Assembly (NCBI GenBank): GCA_012837705.1
Contig: DUQQ01000037.1
Span: 1-36,301 of the forward strand
DNA from: Hydrogenispora sp.
GTDB lineage: Bacteria > Bacillota > UBA4882 > UBA10575
Reading direction: 5' to 3'
Length of the DNA stretch: 36,301 nt
The notes beneath the pieces were generated by a model. The model worked only from the letters and a program-made list of their open reading frames with translations, was not told the DNA's origin and did not search any database. Shown here one piece after another: positions 1 through 9,946 of the stretch; positions within the stretch are counted from its first letter, which is position 1, and each line of letters begins with the position of its first letter. The translations under genes were made by a program, and so were the position numbers.

Positions 1-18
1 AATTAAGGAGGTAAAAAA

Positions 19-1329
19 ATGAAAAAAGTTTTACTAGTTGTTGTTCTGGTTTTATTGGTTGGTTTTTCTGTTCAGGCTAAAGATTATTATCCAAAGTATA
101 CGGGAAAACCAACGACCATTACCATGTGGGCATGGACCAGTAACGAAAATTATTCGATAGCGGAATTTGAGAAAGTCTATCCCAATATTAAAGTTAATTG
201 GGAGAACTTTGATGTCCATTATGAATAAGTCCAGACCGCCCTGTCGGCTGGCAGTGGACTGCCTGATGTGGTGATGATCGAATACTCTTATGCTCCTCAG
301 TTTATGGATCTTGGTGCGTTCCAACCGATTAATAAGTGGCTTGACGAAAAGACCTTCATTGAATTATACGGGGATGCGGCTTTAGGCTGGTGCGCCGCGG
401 ACGGACAGATCTACGGCACCCCGCAGGATAGTGGCGCCATCGCCATGTTTTACCGGCAAGATCTGTTTGATCAGTATGGACTGACTGTCCCGAAGACCAG
501 AAAAGAATTGATCGAACAAGCCAGAAAGTTTAAGCAAGTAGCACCGTCAAATCTGAAGTATTATGCCCCGCCGATCGGTAACACCATGTGGTGGATTGGC
601 CAGGTTTGGATGGCCGGAGGGAAGCTCTTTGACTACCATGATGGTAACTGGTATATCCATTTTACCAATCCAATTGCGGTTGAAGTCTTTGAGACCTTAG
701 GCGCATGTTTCGACGAGGGTATATTCGATCTCGAAATGTGGTGGAATGCCGACTGGTTTAACTCTTTGAACCAAGGAACGACTGCTGTTGTCGAAAATGG
801 ATCTTGGTTTGCCGAATGGCTTAGATATAATGCTCCGGAATCGGAAGGGAAATGGCGGGTCGCGATTCCGCCGCAATGGAACCCGGCAAAACCGACCAAC
901 GGGATGCTTGGTGGTTCCGGTTTCTATGTGTCATCCCATTCCAAAAACCCGGAAGCAGCCGCGATCTTTGTCAACTGGTTGAACTCCCATCCTAATTCCC
1001 TCAAATGCTTACATAACTACAGTAATTTACCGATCATGGTTTCGACGAGATACGAAGAAGTACTTGACGAGGTTTCTGGGCCCGATGCTTTCTTTGGCGG
1101 TCAGAACATCGTTGAGACTTTATGGGAAGCCCATGAACTGGTTAATACAACCTTTGTGGTCCTGCCAATCATGTCCAATGTTGATGAGAGTCTAAGCCTT
1201 CTTATCCAGGAGTATGTTGACGGTAAAATCAAGCGGTTTGCCGATATTCTCCCCAGGTGGGAAAAGCAAGTTATCAGCACCATGAAGGAGTTTGGTTACT
1301 CCAATATGATTACCGGTAAATTACCGTGA
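19..1329 (+). pseudogene. sugar ABC transporter substrate-binding protein, interrupted by in-frame stop
   Basis: Extracellular solute-binding protein of the CUT1 (carbohydrate uptake) type, family 1. The reading frame opens at ATG 19 behind AAGGAGG and starts with a signal peptide (KK, hydrophobic run, cleavage probably after SVQA, residue 21). It stays in one frame to 1329 (436 codons, normal for the family) except for TAA at 226-228, codon 70. The residues after the stop (VQTALSAGSGLPDVV) are the conserved segment that usually follows a Lys or Gln, so the frame was clearly continuous and one base change (AAA or CAA to TAA) explains it. Downstream it reads as a normal binding protein to its end (ITGKLP). 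Restart at ATG 268 would lose the signal peptide. The two permease genes follow, so this would supply substrate recognition, probably for arabinose- or xylose-containing oligosaccharides given the hydrolases nearby (inference). A sequencing error is the main alternative. Confidence 0.85.
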
Positions 1330-1338
1330 CCGGTTAAA

Positions 1339-1372
1339 GGGGGGAGGATTCTCCCCCCCTGTTTCCTTTTTT
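1339..1372 (+). terminator. hairpin with T-rich tail after the binding-protein gene
   Basis: GGGGGGAG (1339-1346), a GATT loop and CTCCCCCC (1351-1358) form a perfect 8-bp stem followed by a T-rich tract up to 1372. In sugar ABC operons such a hairpin between the binding-protein and permease genes commonly lowers permease expression or protects the upstream mRNA. Which of the two applies here is inference. Confidence 0.6.
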
Positions 1373-1404
1373 CGACCATTAGTTGCATACGGAGGTGGGA
1401 AAAG

Positions 1405-2340
1405 ATGACGGATGAAATGAAGAATATAAAGATGCAAGAAATAATGGGCAAAAAAAAGGTGAGTAAAAGGACGGTTGCCACCATCAAAGCATATCTCTTT
1501 CTTGCCCCCTTTTTACTCCTTTTTTCGACGATGGTGATCTATCCGATTGCATTAGGGGTTAAGCTATCCCTCTACGGACAAAGAGGGGCCAGAATGTGGT
1601 ATATTGGCTTTCAAAACTTCGCCACAATTTTTCAGGATTCGCGGTTTTGGGAATCGTTTCGGATCCCCCTCTTTCTTTTGCTGGTGCAGGTTCCCTTAAT
1701 GATTTTTATCGCGACGCTCATAGCCTTTTCCTATGAAAGACTGCAAAAAAAAGGTGGCGCTTTCTTTCGCTTTGTTTATTACCTTCCCTACACGATACCT
1801 GGGATTGTCACTGGTATTATCTGGTCTTATATTTTCTCCGATGGCATGTCTCCTTTTCGAACAGTAATCGATCTACTGGGTTATTCCGGAACTAAAATTC
1901 TGACCAGACAACACCTGCCTTCGATTCTTCTAGTGATCATCCTATGGGCCTTTACCGGATATACCGCATTTATCATCTATTCATCGTTAATTTCGATTCC
2001 CAAAGAATTTTCGGAACAAGCCCAACTGGACGGGGCTACTTTTTGGCAAATTGCCTTTAAAATTAAAGTACCGCTCCTGAAGGGTGTGTTTATTCCCTTG
2101 TTTATCTTTAATGCAATTGGTGCCATTCAAGTCTTTAATGAACCGTGGATGCTCTCAAAGCTGGTAATTTTACCATCCAATTATACTCCAGCAATGTATA
2201 TCTACAATTCAGCCTTTGCCCAAGGGCGGTTTACCTATGCGGCGGCCATGGGGCTGATCTTGGCTTTCCTGACCTTCCTAATTTCGCTGTATGTTTTACG
2301 TAGTGCGGCTAAGCAGATGCTGGCGGGAGATTCGCAATAA
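1405..2340 (+). CDS. sugar ABC transporter permease, MalF/UgpA type
   Basis: Integral membrane subunit of a CUT1 carbohydrate importer (311 aa). The N-terminus is a charged cytoplasmic stretch (Lys/Met rich, about residues 1-28), followed by a first membrane segment beginning AYLFLAPFLLLF, typical of MalF/UgpA/LacF proteins. The binding-protein-dependent transport domain spans roughly residues 80-300. The EAA loop that contacts the ATPase reads EQAQLDGATFWQIAFKIKVP (near residues 208-227), with the conserved Gly. ATG 1405 is preceded by GGAGGTGGG. It lies 75 bp after the binding-protein gene and before a second permease, so the two should form a heterodimeric channel. No ATPase gene is present in the window. 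A shared MsmK/UgpC-type ATPase encoded elsewhere is the usual solution in Gram-positive bacteria (inference). Confidence 0.93.
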   Translation: MTDEMKNIKMQEIMGKKKVSKRTVATIKAYLFLAPFLLLFSTMVIYPIALGVKLSLYGQRGARMWYIGFQNFATIFQDSRFWESFRIPLFLLLVQVPLMIFIATLIAFSYERLQKKGGAFFRFVYYLPYTIPGIVTGIIWSYIFSDGMSPFRTVIDLLGYSGTKILTRQHLPSILLVIILWAFTGYTAFIIYSSLISIPKEFSEQAQLDGATFWQIAFKIKVPLLKGVFIPLFIFNAIGAIQVFNEPWMLSKLVILPSNYTPAMYIYNSAFAQGRFTYAAAMGLILAFLTFLISLYVLRSAAKQMLAGDSQ

Positions 2341-2381
2341 TGGCAACCGTATGCTCTTTAATAACGGAGCAATTGGGGCGT

Positions 2382-2411
2382 GGAGAACGGAGAACGGAGA
2401 ACGGAGAACGG
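2382..2411 (+). repeat. four tandem copies of heptamer GGAGAAC
   Basis: Four exact head-to-tail copies of GGAGAAC (2382-2409) plus GG sit in the 106-bp gap between the two permease genes. The unit is purine-rich and resembles a Shine-Dalgarno core. The array ends about 35 bases before the TTG start of the next gene, whose own ribosome site (GAGGAGGGG) is separate. Confidence 0.9.
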
Positions 2412-2446
2412 TGTGCCCATTAATTGATTGACGAGGAGGGGTAACT

Positions 2447-3259
2447 TTGCGGAAACGGACGTCTGTTATAATTGTGATGATAATTTTGGCGCTCTTTTTT
2501 ATCTTTCCCTTTTACTGGTTAGTTATTGGTACAACGAAAAATGTTAGTCAGTTATTTCAAAAATCCTTGCTTCCAGGAGTACCGAATCATTTTCTCGAAA
2601 ACGTCACTGGTGTTTTCACCTACGAAAACGGGGTTTTCTTTAACTGGCTAGCTAATTCGTTTTTATATGCTATTCTCGGTGCGTTTGTCGCCATCTTTAT
2701 TGCCTGTATGGCCGGTTTTGCTTTTCGACGGTTTGATTTTTACGGTAAGAAAATCCTTTTTATTTTGATTTTAGGCTTTTCGATGGTTCCGGTTTACGCT
2801 ACCACCTTGCCCCTTTTCATGCTTTTTCGGGATTTAAATTTGATTAATACACGGTTAGCAGTCTTGTTACCAAGCTTTGTTAATGTCTTTAGTGTTTATA
2901 TGATGGTGGCTTACTGGAATCAGGTTCCGGACGAGATTTTTAACGCTGCGCAGATCGATGGGGCTACCGATTTACGCCTCTTTTTCCAGGTTGGGCTGCC
3001 CAATGTGATCCCCGGTTTTATTACCCAGTTTTTGCTTTCCTTTGTCGGGATCTGGAACAATTTCTTCCTGCCGTTGGTTGTGCTCAATAGTAGAGTAAAG
3101 ATGCCGGTAATTCTTGGGATCACAACAATAACTGACCCGCAGGGATTTCCGGTTTATAATTTGACCCTTACTTCCAGCTTTTTTGCAATTCTGCCTTTGC
3201 TGTTCTTGTTTGTAGTTTTACAGAAGTACTTTAAACCGCAATTGTATACCCTCCATTAA
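2447..3259 (+). CDS. sugar ABC transporter permease, MalG/UgpE type
   Basis: Second membrane subunit of the CUT1 importer (270 aa). It begins with TTG at 2447, placed about six bases after GAGGAGGGG, and no ATG near this site fits. The N-terminal membrane segment leads to FPFYWLVIGTTK, a hallmark of MalG-type subunits, and the transport domain covers about residues 65-260. The EAA loop reads EIFNAAQIDGATDLRLFFQV (near 165-185). A C-terminal end near LQKYFKPQLYTLH resembles the usual QKYFVxG tail but lacks the final glycine-rich part. It pairs with the upstream permease. Substrate is not readable from sequence. The hydrolase genes behind it point to arabino- or xylo-oligosaccharides. Confidence 0.93.
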   Translation: MRKRTSVIIVMIILALFFIFPFYWLVIGTTKNVSQLFQKSLLPGVPNHFLENVTGVFTYENGVFFNWLANSFLYAILGAFVAIFIACMAGFAFRRFDFYGKKILFILILGFSMVPVYATTLPLFMLFRDLNLINTRLAVLLPSFVNVFSVYMMVAYWNQVPDEIFNAAQIDGATDLRLFFQVGLPNVIPGFITQFLLSFVGIWNNFFLPLVVLNSRVKMPVILGITTITDPQGFPVYNLTLTSSFFAILPLLFLFVVLQKYFKPQLYTLH

Positions 3260-3357
3260 AACAATAAGAAAAAAGGCTACAAATTGGGGAAATTTCTATA
3301 TTAAACGAGAAAAGCATATAACTTATTATTAATTGACTTAGGATTAGGAGGGCGAGG

Positions 3358-4946
<1,589 letters not shown>

Positions 4947-5009
4947 AATGCTGATCACCGGTGGTTTCTGGAGAACTTTTGCATCATACCATGAAGATAG
5001 GGGAGACAG

Positions 5010-6506
5010 ATGAATAGGTTAATTATCAATGCGGATCGCAAAAAAGGCAGGATTAACCGGAATATTTACGGGCATTTCGCTGAACATCTGGGGAGATGTA
5101 TTTACGAGGGTCTTTGGGTTGGTGAGGACTCCCCGATCCCCAATACGCGGGGGATCAGAAATGATGTGGTGGAAGCTCTCCGGAAGATTAAAGTACCGGT
5201 TCTCCGGTGGCCGGGTGGTTGTTTTGCCGATCATTATCATTGGCAAGATGGAATCGGGCCCCGGGAGAAGCGAAAGAAGATTGTCAATAGCTACTGGGGT
5301 GGGGTTACGGAGAATAACCACTTCGGCACCCATGAGTTTATGGATCTTTGTGCCCAACTAAACGCTGAACCCTACATCTGCGGTAATGTAGGCAGTGGCA
5401 CTGTTTATGAGATGGAACAGTGGATCGAATACCTGACTTTTGACGGCGAATCCCCGATGGCCAGCTTAAGGAAGGAGAATGGCCGGGAAAAACCTTGGAA
5501 ATTAAAGTATTTTGGGATTGGCAATGAAAGCTGGGGTTGTGGCGGGAATATGCGTGCCGAATATTATGCTGATGTCTACCGGAGATACCAGACCTATGTC
5601 AAATCATATGGGGATAATGAGATCTTTAAGATTGCTTCCGGCTCCCACGATGATGATTTTCACTGGACGGAGGTCTTGATGGAGCGGGCTGGCCAGTTTA
5701 TGGATGGTTTGAGCCTACATTATTATACGGTCTCGGGTGAGTGCTGGGAAAAGAAAGGATCGGCCACCGAGTTTGGGCTCGAGGAATACTTCCGTTGTCT
5801 CCAAAAAGCTCTGCTCCTGGATGATTTAATAACGAAACACAGTGCCATTATGGATAAATACGATCCGGAGAAGAGGGTGGCGCTGATTGTGGATGAATGG
5901 GGTGCTTGGCACCGGGTTGAACCTGGGACCCATCCGCGGTTTTTATATCAACAGAATTCCCTGCGTGATGCACTGATTGCCGGGATCAGTCTCAATATTT
6001 TCAATCGCCATTGTGACCGGGTGCGGATGGCCAATCTAGCCCAGATTGTCAATGTGTTGCAGGCTTTGATTCTGACCAGAGGCGAGGAAATGATTTTAAC
6101 GCCCACCTATCATGTTTTCGATCTGTATCAGGTGCACCAGGATGCGGATTTACTCGATTTTCAACTGGACTGTGGCGATTATGAACTGAATGGGGAAAAG
6201 ATCCCGGCGCTCAACGCTTCAGTCTCCAGGGACGAAACAGGGCGGGTGAATGTTACGCTTTGTAATTTACATGCGACGGAAAGGGTTGACTTGGTAGGCT
6301 GCTTTAACAGTGCGGAACTGAAGATCGAAAGGGTCGAGGGAACGGTCATAACCGCCGACCAAGTTAACGCCCATAATACTTTTGAAGAAACGAACAAGGT
6401 TAAACCAGAAGTCTTTAAGGATGTGCAGTTAAAGGAAGCGGGTTTTGCCGCCACCTTGCCCGCGGCTTCCGTTCTGCGTTTAAGTTTAATCTGCGCCCAA
6501 CAATGA
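5010..6506 (+). CDS. alpha-L-arabinofuranosidase, GH51 (second paralogue)
   Basis: A GH51 arabinofuranosidase of 498 aa, clearly related to but distinct from its upstream neighbour. The start [19 protein letters not shown] is the classic GH51 N-terminus. The acid/base lies in [12 protein letters not shown] (Glu173) and the nucleophile in VDEWGAWH (Glu296). The C-terminal beta-sandwich covers roughly residues 385-498. There is no signal peptide, so it acts on imported oligosaccharides. ATG 5010 follows ATAGGGGAGACAG. The GCGGN acid/base loop belongs to a different GH51 subgroup from GNEMDGP in the first paralogue. Subgroups differ in preference for arabinan versus (di)substituted arabinoxylan, but which applies here cannot be told from sequence alone. 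Confidence 0.94.
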   Translation: MNRLIINADRKKGRINRNIYGHFAEHLGRCIYEGLWVGEDSPIPNTRGIRNDVVEALRKIKVPVLRWPGGCFADHYHWQDGIGPREKRKKIVNSYWGGVTENNHFGTHEFMDLCAQLNAEPYICGNVGSGTVYEMEQWIEYLTFDGESPMASLRKENGREKPWKLKYFGIGNESWGCGGNMRAEYYADVYRRYQTYVKSYGDNEIFKIASGSHDDDFHWTEVLMERAGQFMDGLSLHYYTVSGECWEKKGSATEFGLEEYFRCLQKALLLDDLITKHSAIMDKYDPEKRVALIVDEWGAWHRVEPGTHPRFLYQQNSLRDALIAGISLNIFNRHCDRVRMANLAQIVNVLQALILTRGEEMILTPTYHVFDLYQVHQDADLLDFQLDCGDYELNGEKIPALNASVSRDETGRVNVTLCNLHATERVDLVGCFNSAELKIERVEGTVITADQVNAHNTFEETNKVKPEVFKDVQLKEAGFAATLPAASVLRLSLICAQQ

Positions 6507-6606
6507 GGGAGAAGAGAGCCGATGCTTGGCCCGGACAAGGCCGGTACTTTTTAGCAATTTAAGTCGGACGCGTATGGTCCCATTACGATCAAAGGGGGGA
6601 GCAATT

Positions 6607-8553
6607 ATGCCTTACGAGTATCATGTGGCGAAGAATGGTTCGGATTTGGGAAAGGGAACGAAAGAAGATCCTTTTCTGACGATCAATAGGGCGGCTTCCC
6701 TTGCCCAGCCCGGAGACACGGTGATTGTCCATGAGGGGGTGTACCGAGAATGGGTGAAACCCCAGAACAGTGGCTTAAGTAATACCAGGAGGATTACCTA
6801 TCAGGCCGCGGAAGGGGAGAAGGTGATCATTAAAGGGTCTGAGCAGATCCGGGGTTGGGAACAGTTTGAAGGCTCCATCTGGAGAGTCGTACTGCCGAAT
6901 GGTTTTTTCGGGGATTTCAACCCCTACCGTGAAGAGATCTTTGGGGACTGGTTTGCGACGACCAATACCGGGCGCCCCAAACATCTGGGGGATGTTTATT
7001 TGAACGGGATCTCCTTTTATGAGGCGGGGAGTTTAGAGGAGCTCCACAAACCGAAGATTAGGGAGAAAGTGCGTGATGATTGGACCGGCAAGGTGGTTCC
7101 CGTCCATCATCCGGAACAGACAAAATATCTCTGGTATGCCGAGGTTGATGCGGAAACGACCACCATCTATGCCAATTTTCATGCCTATAATCCCAATACG
7201 GAGCTTGTCGAGATCAATGTGAGGAAATGCTGTTTTTACCCCGACCGGATTGGGATTAACTATATTACCGTAAAAGGTTTTGAGCTGGCGCAGGCCGCAA
7301 CGCCCTGGACTCCCCCGACCGCCGATCAGCCGGGATTACTGGGTCCCAACTGGAGTAAAGGCTGGATCATCGAGGACAACATTATCCATGACTCCAAGTG
7401 CAGTGGGATCAGTATTGGGAAAGAAAGATCCACCGGCGATAATTATCGTACAAAACGTAAAGATAAACCGGGTTATAACTATCAAATTGAATCAGTCTTC
7501 AGCGCTACCCACGCGGGTTGGAGCAGAGAGCTGGTTGGCTCCCATATTATCCGTAATAACACCATCTATGATTGTGGGCAAAATGGGATCGTCGGTCATC
7601 TGGGTTGCGTCTTTAGTGAAATCTATAATAATCATATCTACAATATTGCCTTGAAAAGGGAATTCTACGGATATGAAATCGCCGGTATTAAGCTGCATGC
7701 CGCGTTGGATGTTCAGATCCATGATAATTGTATTCATGATTGTTCTTTGGGCATGTGGTTAGACTGGCAGGCACAGGGGACTAGGGTGAGCCGGAATCTT
7801 TTTTACCGTAATAATCGGGATCTCTTCGTTGAAGTAAGTCACGGGCCTTATCTTGTCGACCACAACATTCTTGCCTCCGAATACGCGCTGGATAATTACG
7901 CACAGGGTGGGGCTTATGTAAATAATCTGATCTGTGGAAAGATGGTTCACCAGAAAGTCCTTGACCGGTCAACCCCATATCATCTTCCCCACAGTACAAA
8001 AATTGCGGGGTTCTCGGTTATTCTGGGCGGGGATGACCGCTTCTACAATAACATTTTTGTCGGGAAAGAGGCGCTCGCAGGGGTCGGGACCGCACATTAT
8101 GATGGTTATACCACATCACTGGAGGAATATTTGGAGAAAGTCCATCAGACCCCCGGTGATGTCGAGATCTTTTATGATGTGGGCCAACCGGTCTATATCA
8201 ACAACAATGTATACTTGAATGGGGCGGTTCCTTTCGAGCGAGAAGTTAATAAACTGGTGGCTGCGGAGTTTGACCCCGAAATAAGGATTACGGAAGAGGA
8301 AGATGGGATCTACCTTAACTGTTGCCTTCCGGAAAAGTTTGCTAAAATCCATGGGGAGATCCAAACAACCAAATCCCTAAAGCGGGTAAGGGTGGCCAAT
8401 GCAGATTTTGAGAACCCAGATGGAAGTGAAGTAACACTTGATCGCGACTTTTTTGGGGAAAAAAGAGCAGAAAAGAACGGGGTGGGCCCGTTTGCGGAAC
8501 TGCGTTCGGGAAAAAACCGGATTAAAGTATGGAGTAACTTATGGAGTAACTGA
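6607..8553 (+). CDS. beta-xylosidase, GH120 (right-handed beta-helix)
   Basis: Protein of 648 aa that matches, as I recall the sequence, the GH120 beta-xylosidase XylC of Thermoanaerobacterium saccharolyticum over its whole length. It cleaves xylose from the non-reducing end of xylo-oligosaccharides with retention. The N-terminus (EYHVAKNGSDLGKGTKEDPF) opens a right-handed parallel beta-helix with repeated NNTIYDC/IHDC-type turns through about residue 470. The catalytic pair known in XylC (Asp382 and Glu405) corresponds to Asp386 in MWLDWQAQGTR and Glu409 in LFVEVSHGPY, with identical spacing. ATG 6607 follows AAAGGGGGGAGC. The longer frame from 6526 has no comparable site. No signal peptide is seen. 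It completes the pathway with the GH51 enzymes by trimming de-arabinosylated xylo-oligomers. The last residues (WSNLWSN) come from a 12-bp tandem duplication. Confidence 0.93.
   Translation: MPYEYHVAKNGSDLGKGTKEDPFLTINRAASLAQPGDTVIVHEGVYREWVKPQNSGLSNTRRITYQAAEGEKVIIKGSEQIRGWEQFEGSIWRVVLPNGFFGDFNPYREEIFGDWFATTNTGRPKHLGDVYLNGISFYEAGSLEELHKPKIREKVRDDWTGKVVPVHHPEQTKYLWYAEVDAETTTIYANFHAYNPNTELVEINVRKCCFYPDRIGINYITVKGFELAQAATPWTPPTADQPGLLGPNWSKGWIIEDNIIHDSKCSGISIGKERSTGDNYRTKRKDKPGYNYQIESVFSATHAGWSRELVGSHIIRNNTIYDCGQNGIVGHLGCVFSEIYNNHIYNIALKREFYGYEIAGIKLHAALDVQIHDNCIHDCSLGMWLDWQAQGTRVSRNLFYRNNRDLFVEVSHGPYLVDHNILASEYALDNYAQGGAYVNNLICGKMVHQKVLDRSTPYHLPHSTKIAGFSVILGGDDRFYNNIFVGKEALAGVGTAHYDGYTTSLEEYLEKVHQTPGDVEIFYDVGQPVYINNNVYLNGAVPFEREVNKLVAAEFDPEIRITEEEDGIYLNCCLPEKFAKIHGEIQTTKSLKRVRVANADFENPDGSEVTLDRDFFGEKRAEKNGVGPFAELRSGKNRIKVWSNLWSN
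8528..8551 (+). repeat. 12-bp tandem duplication at the 3' end of the GH120 gene
   Basis: TATGGAGTAACT occurs twice in direct succession (8528-8539 and 8540-8551). It adds four codons (WSNL before WSN) and supplies the T of the TGA stop. The family member I compare with ends near IKVW, so the duplication extends the C-terminus without affecting the helix core. Confidence 0.85.
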
Positions 8554-8564
8554 GGAGGACGAGG

Positions 8565-9563
8565 ATGCCTACGATTAAAGATGTAGCCAAACATGCTGGA
8601 GTTTCCGTCGCAACGGTTTCAGCCGTGATCAACCGGGATTCGGGGGTCAAGGTCAGTAAGGAGCTGACCGAGAAAGTAGAAAAAGCGATCAAAGAGTTGA
8701 ACTACCGTCCTAACCGCATCGCGCGTGCTCTTTCCAGAAAACAGACCCAGACCATCGCTTATGTCGTACCCTCGGTGAGCAATGCCTTTTTTGCGCAAAT
8801 GGCCCAACTAATTGAGGACAAGGCCTTTGCCAAAAGGTATGGTGTTTATCTTTGCAATACCCATAGCAATAGTGACCGGGTCGAGCTGTATAAGGACATT
8901 TTAATCGAGAACAGAGTAGCCGGGGTGATTACGACTCTGACTTGGGATATTATCGAAAAAGGTTTTATTGAGGCGATCCAGGAAGAGAATATCCCCATTA
9001 TCGGACTGGCCGGTGCCCGGGTGGTTGAGGGGATTGATACGATTACCTTTAATGATGTCCGGGGAGCGGAAATCGCCACCAATTATCTCCTGGAAAAAGG
9101 CCATCAAAAAATCGGCTTTATTGGGATTAAGAATAGTAAAACGACAAAACAGCGCCTACAGGGTTACAAAAAAGCGCTCCATGGGGCGAAACTTGAGGTG
9201 GATGAGAGGTATATCGAAAGGGGAAAAAGCTTTAACCGGGAAGAGGGTTACACTTTAGCGCAGAAAATCTATGAAAAGTGTCCGGATCTTACCGCCCTCT
9301 TTGTCTACAATGATGTGATGGCGGCCGGAGTGCTTGATGGCCTTAATGACTTGGGATTAAGGGTACCCAGAGATGTCGCGGTCGTTGGGTATGATAACAG
9401 TGTCGCCAACTATACACGGCCTAAATTGACCACAATGGATCTTTTCAAAGAACAAATGGTTGACGAAGCGATGGACCTGTTATTTAGACGCATTGCCGGT
9501 GAGGAGTTTGCGCCCAGACATGAACAGATCTTACCGCAACTGGTAATTAGGGAATCTTCATAA
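8565..9563 (+). CDS. LacI-family transcriptional regulator
   Basis: Sugar-responsive DNA-binding regulator of 332 aa. The N-terminal helix-turn-helix (about residues 2-22) reads TIKDVAKHAGVSVATVSAV, and the linker YRPNRIARALSRK contains the minor-groove hinge helix. A periplasmic-binding-protein-like effector domain (about residues 62-330) includes the typical VVGYDNS segment and the end QLVIRESS. ATG 8565 follows GAGGAGGACGAGG, 11 bp after the GH120 gene, so it is co-transcribed with it. Its position suggests that it represses or tunes this xylan/arabinan locus and senses a pentose or small oligosaccharide (inference). I could not find a convincing palindromic operator in the intergenic gaps. 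A degraded relative lies at 3358-3417. Confidence 0.94.
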   Translation: MPTIKDVAKHAGVSVATVSAVINRDSGVKVSKELTEKVEKAIKELNYRPNRIARALSRKQTQTIAYVVPSVSNAFFAQMAQLIEDKAFAKRYGVYLCNTHSNSDRVELYKDILIENRVAGVITTLTWDIIEKGFIEAIQEENIPIIGLAGARVVEGIDTITFNDVRGAEIATNYLLEKGHQKIGFIGIKNSKTTKQRLQGYKKALHGAKLEVDERYIERGKSFNREEGYTLAQKIYEKCPDLTALFVYNDVMAAGVLDGLNDLGLRVPRDVAVVGYDNSVANYTRPKLTTMDLFKEQMVDEAMDLLFRRIAGEEFAPRHEQILPQLVIRESS

Positions 9564-9625
9564 GGAGTTTTAAAAGGCTGTTATTGATTTACCTAATGAT
9601 ACCTTGTAACAATTCCAGTATATCC

Positions 9626-9653
9626 TTGACTTAACATTTTTTTGTGCTATGAT
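9626..9653 (+). promoter_or_regulatory. sigma-A type promoter of the SulP-Mrp operon
   Basis: TTGACT (9626-9631), a 16-base spacer and TATGAT (9648-9653) place the transcription start near 9660. That is about 27 bases before the c-di-AMP aptamer. It is the only good promoter seen between lacI and the SulP gene. Confidence 0.75.
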
Positions 9654-9686
9654 TAAATAGTAAGATACTTTAAAAAAATAGTTTAT

Positions 9687-9804
9687 ACTCCGAATTCCTT
9701 GGAGAAGCGGGGGACCCGTCATTAGGGGTGAATCCTGGTAAGGAAGCAAGTTTCCAGGTAGGGCAACTTGGGAGCCCGAACCCGTCAGCTAACCCCGTAG
9801 GAGT
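9687..9804 (+). promoter_or_regulatory. cyclic di-AMP riboswitch (ydaO/yuaA motif)
   Basis: The segment carries the conserved pieces of the ydaO-yuaA aptamer in order: GGGGGACCCGTC, GGGGTGAATCC, a central hairpin (AAGCAAGTTTCC region), GGGAGCCCGAACCCGTCAGC and TAACCCCGTAGG. Its ends close as a P1 stem, ACTCC (9687-9691) with GGAGT (9800-9804). This family binds c-di-AMP and usually turns genes off when the messenger is abundant. It is followed at once by a terminator and then the SulP transporter and antiporter genes, fitting its known role in osmotic and ion homeostasis. Confidence 0.93.
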
Positions 9805-9809
9805 GGTCC

Positions 9810-9851
9810 AAGCGTAGTGTCTTAGTCGTCAAGGCTGGCCTGCGCTTTTTT
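9810..9851 (+). terminator. intrinsic terminator of the c-di-AMP riboswitch
   Basis: AAGCGTAG (9810-9817) pairs with CTGCGCTT (9840-9847), and an inner GTCTT/AAGGC stem is also possible. The hairpin is followed by a T run to 9851. It begins five bases after the aptamer P1 stem, the arrangement expected of the expression platform. The rest of the leader (9852-9946) contains only the SulP ribosome site. Confidence 0.8.
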
Positions 9852-9946
9852 GCGTGCTTTTTTAAGAGAGAAAGACACCTTGACGAAGGGAAATTGCGGA
9901 GGCAATGGACTTAGATGGTGCCACTATTACTTGACGAGGTGATATT

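Noticed and set aside
226-228. Programmed stop readthrough or recoding (selenocysteine, pyrrolysine) in the binding protein
   Set aside because: The stop is TAA, not TGA or TAG, no recoding hairpin is evident, and the position is not a catalytic site. A point mutation or base error is simpler.
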